This document shows positions 37,362 through 48,730 of a stretch of DNA of 64,000 nt, in pieces. The notes under the pieces were generated by a model. It was given only the letters and a program-made list of their open reading frames with translations. It had not been told where the DNA came from and made no database searches. The position numbers and the translations under genes were made by a program. The stretch comes from Paraescarpia echinospica. Lineage: Eukaryota > Annelida > Polychaeta > Sabellida > Siboglinidae. The DNA lies in contig CM034534.1 in assembly GCA_020002185.1 (NCBI GenBank), positions 32,780,049 through 32,844,048 of the forward strand, in the 5' to 3' direction. Numbering within the stretch: the first letter of the stretch is position 1; each line of letters starts with the position of its first letter.

Positions 37362-38526
37362 ACAAAATCCCCTCTGGACAGAATCCCTTCAGACAAAATC
37401 CCCTTGGACAAAATCCCCCCGGACAGAATCCCCTCTGGACAAAATCCCCTTAATTAACCCTGAGGGGATTTGGAATGTATGGTGTGTGACAAAAAAATAT
37501 TTAGGACCACACATTGAGTATAAACATATTTTACTGATCACCTAAAACATATAAATACATTTCAAGCAAACGCAAATGATGGTATAGAGCACAACTTGAC
37601 CATAAAATGAATTGCAGACATGTCAATAAATAAAACAAATCAGCAAAAGTATAGTTCATTTCCATCCGATGCAGTGTCCAACACCCTTCAGGGTGTCCTC
37701 CACAGACTTGTATGGAACACAACTTGACCACAAAAAGAATCACAGACACATCAGTAAATAAGACATTTGTATCAACCAAAAACTGTCGGTATCTGAGTTG
37801 GTGTACCTCGGGATGTAACGGCCTGGCCTTTCATCGTGGCACAGCTTAATGGCTGAGACTGCATCTGGATTGGCATCGTGACTGTGTGATAAATGTCCGG
37901 TAACTCTCTGGATCAGTGGTAACTACTCCCTTACAGTCAAGACCTCTACGGCTAGAGCACTCCCATCGGATGGTCGTCTTGGACTTGTTCTTCTGGGTGT
38001 ACATATGCCCATCTAGTAGTAGCTTGAGGCCGCCTTTCTGTCTCTATATTATTTCCATGACTGTAGACTGATCATAGACTGAGTGGGTAATGATGCTCAT
38101 TTAGTTTCCCCAGTATTTGAACAGTCCTTCCATACAGGTATTTAAACAGGTCCTTCCATATGAATACAGATGGCCAATAGCAATTACATGGCTTCCTATA
38201 CAGGTATGATCCCCATAGCAATTAATGGCTTCAGTTATAATTGATTTAGCAAATCTGAGTTTTAACAGTGTCAGAGTAATAAATTCAAACTGTGAATACC
38301 GTTTTGAGAAAGTTTGGAAAGTAACCGAAGTTATAGTTTTGAGTATTAATTTGTATTGACATTGAACAATTATTGTTTATTATTAAAATAGTGTTGGCAA
38401 CTTGGCAAATGTGTTCCCTTAGGTATTCCAAAAAATAGTTTCGAGTAGGCATGTATGATTATATTTAAAGTATCATCCAAAATAATTATGAAGGGGATTT
38501 TGTCCAATTTTTCCATAAGGGAAGGG
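37362..38526. mobile_element. Element bounded by inverted GGACAAAATCCCC arrays
   Basis: On the left, six copies of GGACA(A/G)AATCCCC lie about 18 bp apart (37362-37449). On the right, GGGGATTTTGTCC (38494-38506) and GGGGATTCTGTCC (38524-38536) give the same word inverted. About 1.0 kb of AT-rich DNA without a recognisable gene lies between. A non-autonomous DNA transposon with repeated subterminal transposase sites is the simplest reading. Confidence 0.55.
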
Positions 38527-38539
38527 GATTCTGTCCGGT

Positions 38540-39489
38540 TACCGAGCAAAACGTTGGTTTCATGCATTTTTTTTATCACTCACCAGCCTACTAGTACACA
38601 TAACATATGCATGACATGAACAATTACATGTAAAACATTGTATTAAAACACATTATGTTTGGTCTTGTTGACAAACTAATTATGATACTTTATGGCATTT
38701 CTTTACATAAGTTTCGTCCTAGTGGATGTGATGTGCTAATTTTATTCTTAAAAATGAAGGTGATTATTATAAACGGAAATATGTTGTTGCAAATAAAATA
38801 TCATTAAAAAAATAAAATGGGTCATAGGTATTTTATTTTACAAATAACACTAAAATTGCAGCAGTTTTCATTTCGTTAATATCATCAGAACAAATTAGAA
38901 ACTGTTCACCTAACAGCTGTTACACATAGTCAAGCATCAGTGCATTGTGCTGTCACTCTGTGAGATTTTGACACCTTGGTGTCAGTTAGAGGATCCTTTG
39001 ACCCTGTATTGTGTATTGCCCCACTGACACCTCTATTGTCACATAGTCAAACAGGATGCCTGTGGATGGGCTGTAATGTTAGACCCTCACAGCAAATGGC
39101 CTCATGCTGAAAGTAATATGGGATAGTTAAGCATATCAGACAATTACTGGTACACACCTTGGCAATTATGCTGTAGAGAAATTAGCACAGGTTTTTACAT
39201 TCAGATTGTTTTTGTATAACATTACATTAAGTGAAATTACAGAGAACCTCAACTTCATTATGCATGTTACACTAGTATTCACAGGCAGACCAGTTCAATT
39301 GGTTACTGGAAAAAAGGTAACATTAAAAAATTAAAAGGTTAAAAAGTAACATATTACTACTATTTTATATTATTTAATACTTCTGTATTATAAATAATGT
39401 TTGGTGTTTAAAATTTACCTATAGGTCATTATGTGTCTAATCAACACATTTACATAAATAAAAATAAATTATTTATGACTGTTATGCAG
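38540..39489. other. Left part of element II, no gene recognised
   Basis: AT-rich sequence. If element II had a first exon like 24194-24378 it should lie between 36728 and 39489, but I find no MGRPR-like basic start there. It may be deleted or too diverged. Confidence 0.4.
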
Positions 39490-40334
39490 GTACGAAAAAT
39501 ATGACAGGTTAAAATTAATGACCTCAACACCAAGAGATGTGGTCAATCCTGAGCACCAGCTTGCTGGTCCATTAGGTGATGATAGTGAGAGCAGCACACT
39601 CACTGCAGAGAGTGGGGTTGTCCCTATCTTGTAAAACTCAGCAGCAGCCGATTCACCATCATCCCAACCTGTGGCATATCTCCTTTGGGTAAGTTTTCAC
39701 ATAACTTTGCATATTTATAAATGTTAGTATTGCTTTGCTGAAATGTTGCGGTATGATATTCTACTCTAATTTCTACATGTAACATAAGTCATTGTATTAT
39801 GCATGCCTTGTTTCAGTTTTACATGAGTTATGTGGTTGACATTAAAACAAAAAGAAGTTAATGTTATGACATACCATTATACTAATTTGTGGAGGTTAAA
39901 CAGATGTAGCACTTTTTTGTGAACTAAACTTATAATTATTCAATAAGTATTTGTTTGTAGCCCTCTGTCATGTGATGAAGACAGTGAGGAGGGCGATGAT
40001 GATGATTCATGGCTACCATCACAATGCACGGAGGATGCGTCATACGAGCTTGACATCAGTGTCACTGAAAGGTACACATTACTCTTAGTCAATGTAACAT
40101 GGAAGAAAATGGGAAATTACGAGAAATTAAATTTAGTGCGATTGCACAATTGGTGTTACAATTTCAGTAATTGGCGGTGGACTAAGACTTACACCAGCCT
40201 TGATAATAAAACCATGTGTTTTGTTTACCAGCCCATCCAAAAAATAGTTAACTGAATACAGTGATAGTAATAATGTAATAATAAATATTTGATCAATATA
40301 TAAGTGAGAGAAAAGAAAACTGAAATTGAGGAAT

Positions 40335-40402
40335 GGAATCAAGGCCACCCTCACCCCTGACGACAGGGAATCAAGGCCACCCTCACCCCTGACGACAGGG
40401 AA
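40335..40402. repeat. 32-bp tandem duplication
   Basis: GGAATCAAGGCCACCCTCAC begins at 40335 and again at 40367; a third start at 40399 is partial. Intronic in element II. Confidence 0.85.
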
Positions 40403-42365
40403 TCAAGAGGAGAACAACAATATTTAAAGCTTTAGCCACAGTAATGTCAATGGTGATGCATTGCTCGTATTTAGTAGCAATTATAATAATAATGTTCAAG
40501 TTGCATATTTCTTTCAATCTGAAATCAACCATCCTTTTTTGTGTGGATATACAAAGAAGACATGAAAGAGGCCAACTGTATTGCACTTGAAGAACAAATC
40601 TTCACCACTGTCCAGGGAAGTGAGAAGTGGCCTGAGCCACTGCCTGGAGTTGTCTAGGAGCGGGATGGTAAACATCTTCTTGCGCAAGAATTGTGCATCG
40701 CGTATGAGGATTGTTTAAAAACATTGGCCCTGACCAAAATGCCACCAGAAAGCAGCAAGTGTTCCACACCTTACGTGTTGAAGTGTGACCGAATAGGGAC
40801 AGCTCTGTACATAACCTGGGTAAGTTGAATTTAATAAATTACTGCAATGAACAGTTTACATTTCAACAAAGAAGCACTTGTCACACAGCTGTAATAAACA
40901 CTGGCATGCATACATGCATGCAAACATGATGCATGTACACACACACGTACGCACACACACGCATGCATGCACAAACAATTGTAGACATGTTTACTGATGA
41001 TTTACAGTTTGCTACTGTGTCTGAACTCCATTCACAGCTGTTGCGTATAACTGTTGGTTTTCTACAGTATGACAAGCTTGTGTAAAGTGCATGCTTTATC
41101 AAGTCCCTAGGATGGGGGTGCAAATGAGCCACCCCATTTACTTGTAAAGCAGAATAGTCAGAGTTCCACTTCAGGGAAAAGCAGTGTACTAGAATAGACA
41201 AACTGGACTTTTTAACATCAAAGGGTGGATGCAATTGGAATTATTTTTGGTCACGTTGAGAAACCTCACTATGGGTGTGTTTGCATTGTTTTATTGCATC
41301 ATGTTTACTTCAGTAGATTGATAGTTAATTCACTCTTTCATATTTGTACAAATCGTCACGTCGGACACAAGTGGTGTTCGCAACCCAGGCTTGCTTCAAG
41401 AGGCTTTCATGCTGGTGATTTTTGTCTGGCAATGAATTTGATTTTGTCAGGCAATAACTACCAGAAGATTGCCCTCTTGGTCAAGTTTATGAAGCTTGGA
41501 ACATTGTTTAAAACAATGTTCAATAGAGTTCAGGGGCTGTATTGTGTGCCCTGCATTGAGACTTATTGGGCTGGGATGCAAGGAGAAGTCTTGTCACGAT
41601 TACGTGGAAAACCCTTGCATCTGTCTGGTGTGTATTTATGTTTAAAATCATCTTTCGTAAACATACCAATGTTAAACTTATAGTGTAAATCAAGTAAATT
41701 ATAATTATTTTACATTAGAACAACATCCTAGACACAGTGTTATAATGTTAAAACCTTTTTTTATAATTATACCTGTACATTTTTTTACCTTTATTGCAAT
41801 ATCATGTATGTACTGTTTTGTAAATTATTCTGTATTGTTTTTATAGTGCATTTACACATACTATTAATAGTAATGTTATTTTCAGCATGGGTGTCACATA
41901 GTTGATTTCATTGATCATGCAGAATAAAAATAAGTAAGACTACATGAACATATACCTCACTAGAGATTGTCACGATTCTTTCATTACTTGTGGCACACAA
42001 AATGTTAGTTCTTGTCCCGTTAGGCGACGGTCGCAATGACAGTCCTGGTCATTGTGCCCAGTACTGCACATATAGTCTGCTGGAACAGACAACACAGGAT
42101 TTGGTGTCTGTCCTTGTTGTGGAAAGTTAGCCCTGGAGAGGTCTTTAAACGTTCTTCAAGATGCCAACATGACTGTGACAGAAGTGACTACAGATGCTCA
42201 TCCACAACTTGCCGGCATGTTCAGTGAGTATGTTTAAATGTATGTATAGAAATATCTACCTCTAAACGAATGAAATAAAATTAACCTTTCATTTTGTTTA
42301 TAAGAAAAAATATACATTTTGTTTCTTTTTTCAATGGGTCACTTATATATATATATATATACATA

Positions 42366-42690
42366 TGTAAGAGGAGCGCAGTAGTTCATTGCTAAAGCAT
42401 CAGACTCTCAATCGGGAGAACCCGGTTTCGAATCATGCTGCTGTGTCGAACCTTGGGCAAGTTCGTTCACTCTACGTTGCTGCAGTTCACACAGCTGTAT
42501 GAATGAGTACCTGGCTATAGATAGTGGTGGATATTTCTGTACAAATAGTCTTTGTGCATTAATTGCAGCATGGCTGAATAATTCCCAGAACAGTTTAGAT
42601 GGTGTTCGATTTAATAGGTCTGCTAGGAAGTTATTTTGTATTACTTTGTGTGATGTTATAAAAGACTGACTATTATGTGATGTGCACTGC
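42366..42690 (+). mobile_element. tRNA-derived SINE, copy 2
   Basis: Related to 29225-29560, with box B-like GGTTTCGAATC and the shared body words CTTGGGCAAGTTCGTTCAC and ATGAGTACCTGGCTATAGA. It lies in a different intron from copy 1, so the two insertions are independent. Confidence 0.75.
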
Positions 42691-43553
42691 GAGTAGTCCA
42701 TATTGTGAAAGTTGGTGACTGGGAAGTAAACTATGAATGTTTTTTCTATAAATGTTTTTATTTTTGACCACAGAAAAACACTTCACTGACATCAATCATC
42801 AATGGGATATTTGGCATGGGTCAAAAAACTTCAGCAAGAAGATTCAGGCAGTTAGAGGAAACATTTTACATTTTGGAATGAAGGAATACACGTAACTGCT
42901 CTGCACGTTGATAATTTATTGTAATTTAAAAAAAATTGTTACCCACATGGGAAAGATTTTAATTTTTTTATGCCATTAAAAATAGTATGTTTGAAATCAT
43001 TTATAATCATACTACATATATAAATATATAGTTTTATGTATGAATTATATCCGTAACTTTAAAAAAAGGAAGAACATAATAAGTGACAATGTGATGTTAT
43101 ATTATTTCATGTATCAGTCGACGTTATCAACAATAAGCTAATGATTGTTTATGTTCAGAAGGTAGGGCAAGAGAAGGGGAATGGACTGATGTTGACATGG
43201 GCATCAGACATAGCGAACCATTTCTGGTACTGTTGCGAGAAGGCTGAAGGCTCTATGGAAACACTCATTGTAAGTAATGATATATTTTCTTGGCTATATA
43301 CAGTCATACATCAGCAGTACTATGTGTAAAAAAGGCTAGTAGTGTTGAATTGCATTAACACATGTTTCCATCATGTGGCTCCACTGCTGAAATGACTACA
43401 CTAGAAGACTCCAGGCATTTCACAGTGGTTCATACAAAAAGCAAGTCATTTCAGTTTCGATTAATGATAACGTAATTAGTTGTGAATTTTTTTTAAATCA
43501 TAGGGTCAATGGCGAGGAATTCTACACCATGTGACCAACAGCCACACGTGGTT

Positions 43554-44383
43554 GACAAGTGAAGGCGATGCACCACCCCACTGTGAGCATGTACCACTCA
43601 CAGACAGAGACAAGTGAAGGCGATGCACCACCCCACTGTGAGCATGAACCACTCACAGACAGAGACAAGTGAAGGCGATGCACCACCCCACTGTGAGCAT
43701 GAACCACTCACAGACAGAGACAAGTGAAGGCGATGCATCACCCCACTGTGAGCATGAACCACTCACAGACAGAGACAAGTGAAGGCGATGCATCACCCCA
43801 CTGTGAGCATGAACCACTCACAGACAGAGACAAGTGAAGGCGATGCACCACCCCACTGTGAGCATGAACCACTCACAGACAGAGACAAGTGAAGGCGATG
43901 CACCACCCCACTGTGAGCATGAACCACTCACAGACAGAGACAAGTGAAGGCGATGCACCACCCCACTGTGAGCATGAACCACTCACAGACAGAGACAAGT
44001 GAAGGCGATGCATCACCCCACTGTGAGCATGAACCACTCACAGACAGAGACAAGTGAAGGCGATGCACACCCCACTGTGAGCATGAACCACTCACAGACA
44101 GAGACAAGTGAAGGCGATGCACCACCCCACTGTGAGCATGAACCACTCACAGACAGAGACAAGTGAAGGCGATGCACCACCCCACTGTGAGCATGAACCA
44201 CTCACAGACAGAGACAAGTGAAGGCGATGCACCACCCCACTGTGAGCATGAACCACTCACAGACAGAGACAAGTGAAGGCGATGCACCACCCCACTGTGA
44301 GCATGAACCACTCACAGACAGAGACAAGTGAAGGCGATGCACCACCCCACTGTGAGCATGAACCACTCACAGACAGAGACAAG
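43554..44383. repeat. 55-bp minisatellite inside a transposase exon, 15 units
   Basis: Units run from GACAAGTGAAGGCGATGCACC to the next GACAAG, at 43554, 43609, 43664 and so on to 44378. Fourteen are 55 bp and one, near 44065, is 54 bp. The single-copy exon sequence carries GACAAG at both edges of one unit, so the array arose from a duplication between two short matching words. A TGA follows GACAAG in the coding frame, so each unit ends translation. Confidence 0.96.
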
Positions 44384-45500
44384 GAATGGTTTGAACCAGA
44401 TTCTCCTGCCCATGTTGCCCTGAGACGTGTAGTATTAAACAAACGATTTTTGAACACACTGAAGTACTATGTCAATTTCCGGTGAGATATGTATTTATAT
44501 GTTAATTTGCTAACTTTGTAATATTATATGTTTTGGGCACATTATCACTGAAAATCTCGGTTGACATTGATGTGGCATAATTTGCTAACTTTGTAATATT
44601 ATAAGTGCATTTCCTACATAGTGCTGGGTCCAATCCTCTAACAATATTTAATTGTTTTCTTACACTGCTGTAGTTTGTACTAACTTTTGGTAAATTATTT
44701 AGGAAAACATAACAGATTTTTAGCTTAATATATTTATGAACTAACATGTTTTTCAAACGCTGTGCTTTACTTGAGGGTCTTTCGGAAAGAATTGAGTGGT
44801 GGTGGGTAGATGGCACCACTGTAATCGTTATAATTGATGCCCATGGTTTCTTTCACCATTGATGTGTTAGCCCAGTATGTAACAGTTGCACAACTAACTA
44901 CACAAACAAAACATGTGTAAAACTACACATTGAAACACATAGAGCAGCAAAGGGAAACACCTATTTGTTTTGATTATTTTGTTGTTGTGATGGTTTCTTT
45001 TTACAGTCATACTGGTGTACTGGAAACGTTCCATAACCACATACTCATGTATGCAGCGAAGCGATTTGCCTTCAGGTATCTATATATCAATAATCTAACT
45101 TTAAGCAATATACGTCTCTCGTCTGAGATGCCTGATGTCGACTAGTTTATTTCTGTTTGCTCATTTCCTTGGAGCATTGGACAACTACGAATTGGCAATA
45201 CATTTTTAACAGATATTTACTGAGGACATATCTGATGAATAATTGGCCTCTCTGTGGTGGCGCTTATGGTATAAATAAAGAAACAATCCTAAAAAGGGGT
45301 GGTGCAGTTGGAGTTTCATGGTCAGACTAAAGGGTGTAGTTGTATGTTTTAAAGAGCCTGAAATTGTCCAGGAGTTAGATATGCTTTGCAGGTAAACAGG
45401 TACTTCAGAGTGCATAACGTTTGATTTGGGATATTTAACACATACATGCACACAGTCACACCAATGACTGAAATGGAAGGAATACTTAAGAGAATTTTTT

Positions 45501-47675
45501 ACTTTTTAGTCCTTTGGCCGAAGGTCCAAGGGACTATTGCCATCCCTCTGTGTCCGCCGTTAGCTGCCGTATCTCAGAAACCGTTCAGCAACTTTTTCTC
45601 TAATTTTGCATAGACATATCTTGGGGCACTGCCACTATGCACGAGAAATCTGTATTTGATCGAATCATTTTAAGGGCTCCCTAGGGCCTCCAAGGACCCC
45701 AAAACTGGTAAAAATGTAATGTAACATTTGGCCTATTTTTTCAAAAACTGTTCAGCAACTTTTTTTCTAATTTTCCATAGATGTATCTTAGGGTGCTGCC
45801 ACTATATACAAGAAATCTGTATTTGATTGAATCATTCTAAGAGCACCTAAGGGGCCCCCAAAGTGCAAAAGGTTTACATTATCTAGTGATGTGGTTTTGA
45901 GAAGGGTCCTTGAGATCACCCCCAACAGTAGATATTGTGTAGTGTGCCAGAAAATCAAAAGCTGTGACTAATTTCTACAGCCTAGGCCATGGGAGACCTT
46001 GACTAATCTTTAATTGGTCACAGCACCCAGGCAGAGTAGACACACTTGACCCCTGTTAGACTGAACAGTTGCCTAATACTTTTAAACTGTATCTTCAAAA
46101 CTATTGATTTTCTATAATTGCAAGTTGTGTTTATTTTGATGTTCATTTAATTATTATAAAATGGTGTGACTGTGGTGTCTATTGGTTAAAGATGTATTGT
46201 CTGTAGAAACCTGTAGGTGACAAACATAGAAAATTAATATTCTGGACAACTATAGAGTGAAATATCCTACACTTTATTTATATCAAATGCATTCTACTGT
46301 TCTGTTTACGCTTGCCATGCCTTGTGTAGACATGGTACTGTGTAAATCAATTGTATCAATATAGACTAATAATTACAGATTCACAATATAGTTGACACCT
46401 GAAACAACCAAATGTCAACCATTAGAAGAGTTGACATAGTTCCGCTATACACTATATATGTAAATTTAACCAGCTGCCATGTCAAGTCCGTTATAATTGT
46501 GACTAACAGTGTTCAAAATTATTCAGGTAAATAGCAAATAACAAAGGACACAAGTTTTCTCCTTGCCATACCTCTACACATGAGAAGAAGGCTGACACAG
46601 CCTGGCCCTCATTTATACATGATTTAGCATTTTTGTACATGTTGTATACAACTTTCAACACAATACCATTAATACCGCATGAAATTATCTTAGACCACAG
46701 GGAGGACCGGTCTACTAAATCAAATGCTTTCTTATAATCGATGAAGACACTATAAAGCCTTTTGAGTCGAGACAAATACAATTCAACCAATACCCCTATA
46801 TGAACACTGCCTGTTCTTCGCCTATTACATTCGCTTTGTTTAGGTATGTGGTCAGTCTGGTGTTCTGAACAATCACTAAGGATTAATGAACACTTGTGCA
46901 GAATGTCACCCACTTGGCAGGTTTAATTGATCTATTCAGCAATGAGGACACTGCTTAGGCCTCACTCTGGACACTGTCACTCACAGTGTTGTGTATTGTC
47001 TTAGTTGGTGCATTGAGCTAATCTACTTAACCATGAATCAGTGGTGACTCTGGTTGTGTATTACACCCAGCTGTGGAGCTAAGATTCTCTGCCTGCTATT
47101 GTTTGATGGAAGCTGTGACTAATCTGTAATTGGTCACTGGCAGTAGCTTGTGTCAACAGACATCATTAAGCCACTAGACCCCTGTTAAACCGGACAGTTG
47201 CCTGTAGGTTTTAAACTGTGTCAAACAGTGAGTCTACCTTTTGCTCTCAGATAATCTGTCCTCTTAGTTTTACACATGAAGACATAATCTGGCTTAACTT
47301 GATAAGTCTTTGTAGCAGCACATTTGACTTCCAGTGTATCATTGCAACATAACATACATATTACATACTGTGTGCCACATTTGAATGTTGTGCATGTAAT
47401 ATTTCCATGCAATCCATTGCATATATAATGTAAAACTGCAACAGCCATTTTCTTCATTTTAACTTTTTGATCCCTACCATGTTCAATGCTCCATAACTTT
47501 GCCAATTTTTGTAGCAGTCATATTTTTGAAACCGTGTAAAGCACCCTACCAAACCTTTACAAGGATGTAAGAAAACAATGTTAAAATTTTTCCGACTTAT
47601 CACTCATTTGGTCAGGTGGGGTCACATATAAACGTATTAGTCCAAAGGACTTCAGGGCCACTTGGCCCATTTTTT
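45501..47675. mobile_element. 2.2-kb repeat family, copy 2, with a reverse-transcriptase fragment
   Basis: Copy of 25994-28206 in another intron and in the same orientation relative to the host gene. The minus strand 46913-46503 reads as a LINE-type polymerase piece (SVFIDYKKAFDLVDRSSLW, GENLCPLLFAIYLNN), and 47505-47221 is a 94-residue cysteine-rich frame (CTTFKCGTQYVICMLCC) of unknown nature. The unit may be a composite repeat that captured a retroelement fragment. Confidence 0.85.
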
Positions 47676-48730
47676 CTTTTTGTGCTTGGTTTATTGTAGA
47701 TAATGTAGATTAAAAACACAGGGAAGCAACATGAATCATAAATTTATCAGATGAAATTACTTATTGCAGCTTCCCGGTATACCGGGCACGGAACTGACTG
47801 GCAGCGATTGATTACCAGAGTCACAAAGATTTACCATTGAAAAGAAATCAAGAGGGACACACTGTGTAAGTATGCAGGTATACATGTAACAACATGAACA
47901 TGTAAATATTTTTGTTATGCACTATAAAAATCACTATTGCCATTCCATTATAGGGCTAATTGTTCACTGGATTTATTTATGTTGGTGACGACTCTAACAA
48001 TCAATGCCTGTGATCGAGGAAGTAATGGTTGAGAAGACAGTTTTTTAGAAGTGAAAAGTATTTATTGTGTTGCTATACATAAACAATACAAAGCATAATA
48101 ATAATAGCGTACGTACATTATGCATTCATATGTAATAGTTAAAGTAACTTTATTTGCAACAATTCAGCTATTTACATAACATTTTTATATGCTAACGTAT
48201 TGCACATGAAAAAAGTTACTTTAAATATTTACATGTTTTGAAATATTTATATGTTGAATAAAAATTTTTTTTGGCAAATGCTATACTGTGTAACAACACA
48301 AGTTCATGACACATGTCATTAAGTTTGTCTATTAATCTACAGCTACCGCAAAGTCTACAACAAACGGGGAAAGAAGTGGACTATTATCCCCGAGCGAGAA
48401 CCGAAACAGTATGTGTACATAGTGTCCCTTCAGGAGAAGATCATCCATGCATGCACTGACGATCCACTACCAAAACGCAGGATGCGTGGACTTAAACCTG
48501 ATGACCCGCGCAACATTGCACCATCACTAGCAGCAGTGCCTGCGCCCCCAACAGCAGATCTAGTGGCGAGGCATCAAACCCGATTTGGAAAAAAGAAACG
48601 TGCCTAAGATGGAAGTTGTCAATGAGTAACCGACATTTAGTTATTTAATAACAAACTATTATCAATTAATTTAGAAATTATCATGGTTACCTGATGATGT
48701 GTGGTTATATAATCTTGAAAAGTAATGAGT

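Larger units (their letters stand above)
39490..48607 (+). pseudogene. DDE-transposase-like gene of element II (decayed)
   Basis: Exon pieces: 39490-39688 (Ser/Thr-rich), 39961-40071 (acidic, EDSEEGDDDDSWLPSQC), 40557-40819, about 41320-41627 (GFHAGDFCLAMNLILSG, IETYWAGMQGEVL), 42024-42223 (GDGRNDSPGHCAQYCTYS; TDAHPQ), 42774-42853 (HQWDIWHGSKNFSKK), 43159-43269 (DIANHFWYCCEKAEG), 43504-44481 (RGILHHVTNSHTW, PLTDRDKEWFEPDSPAH), 45007-45075 (HTGVLETFHNHILMYAAK), 47770-47865 (AAIDYQSHKD), 48343-48607 (DDPRNIAPSLAAVPAPP; stop TAA). Order and motifs match element I exon by exon. Breaks: in-frame stops near 39632, 40660 and 47800, an internal deletion in exon 42024-42223, a weak or lost donor near 42853, and a 55-bp minisatellite inside exon 43504-44481. 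The family is probably an RNase H-like DDE transposase. Confidence 0.75.

Noticed and set aside
43522..44457. Minus-strand frames repeating MVHAHSGVVHRLHLSLSVSG
   Set aside because: Translation of the 55-bp minisatellite on the opposite strand.
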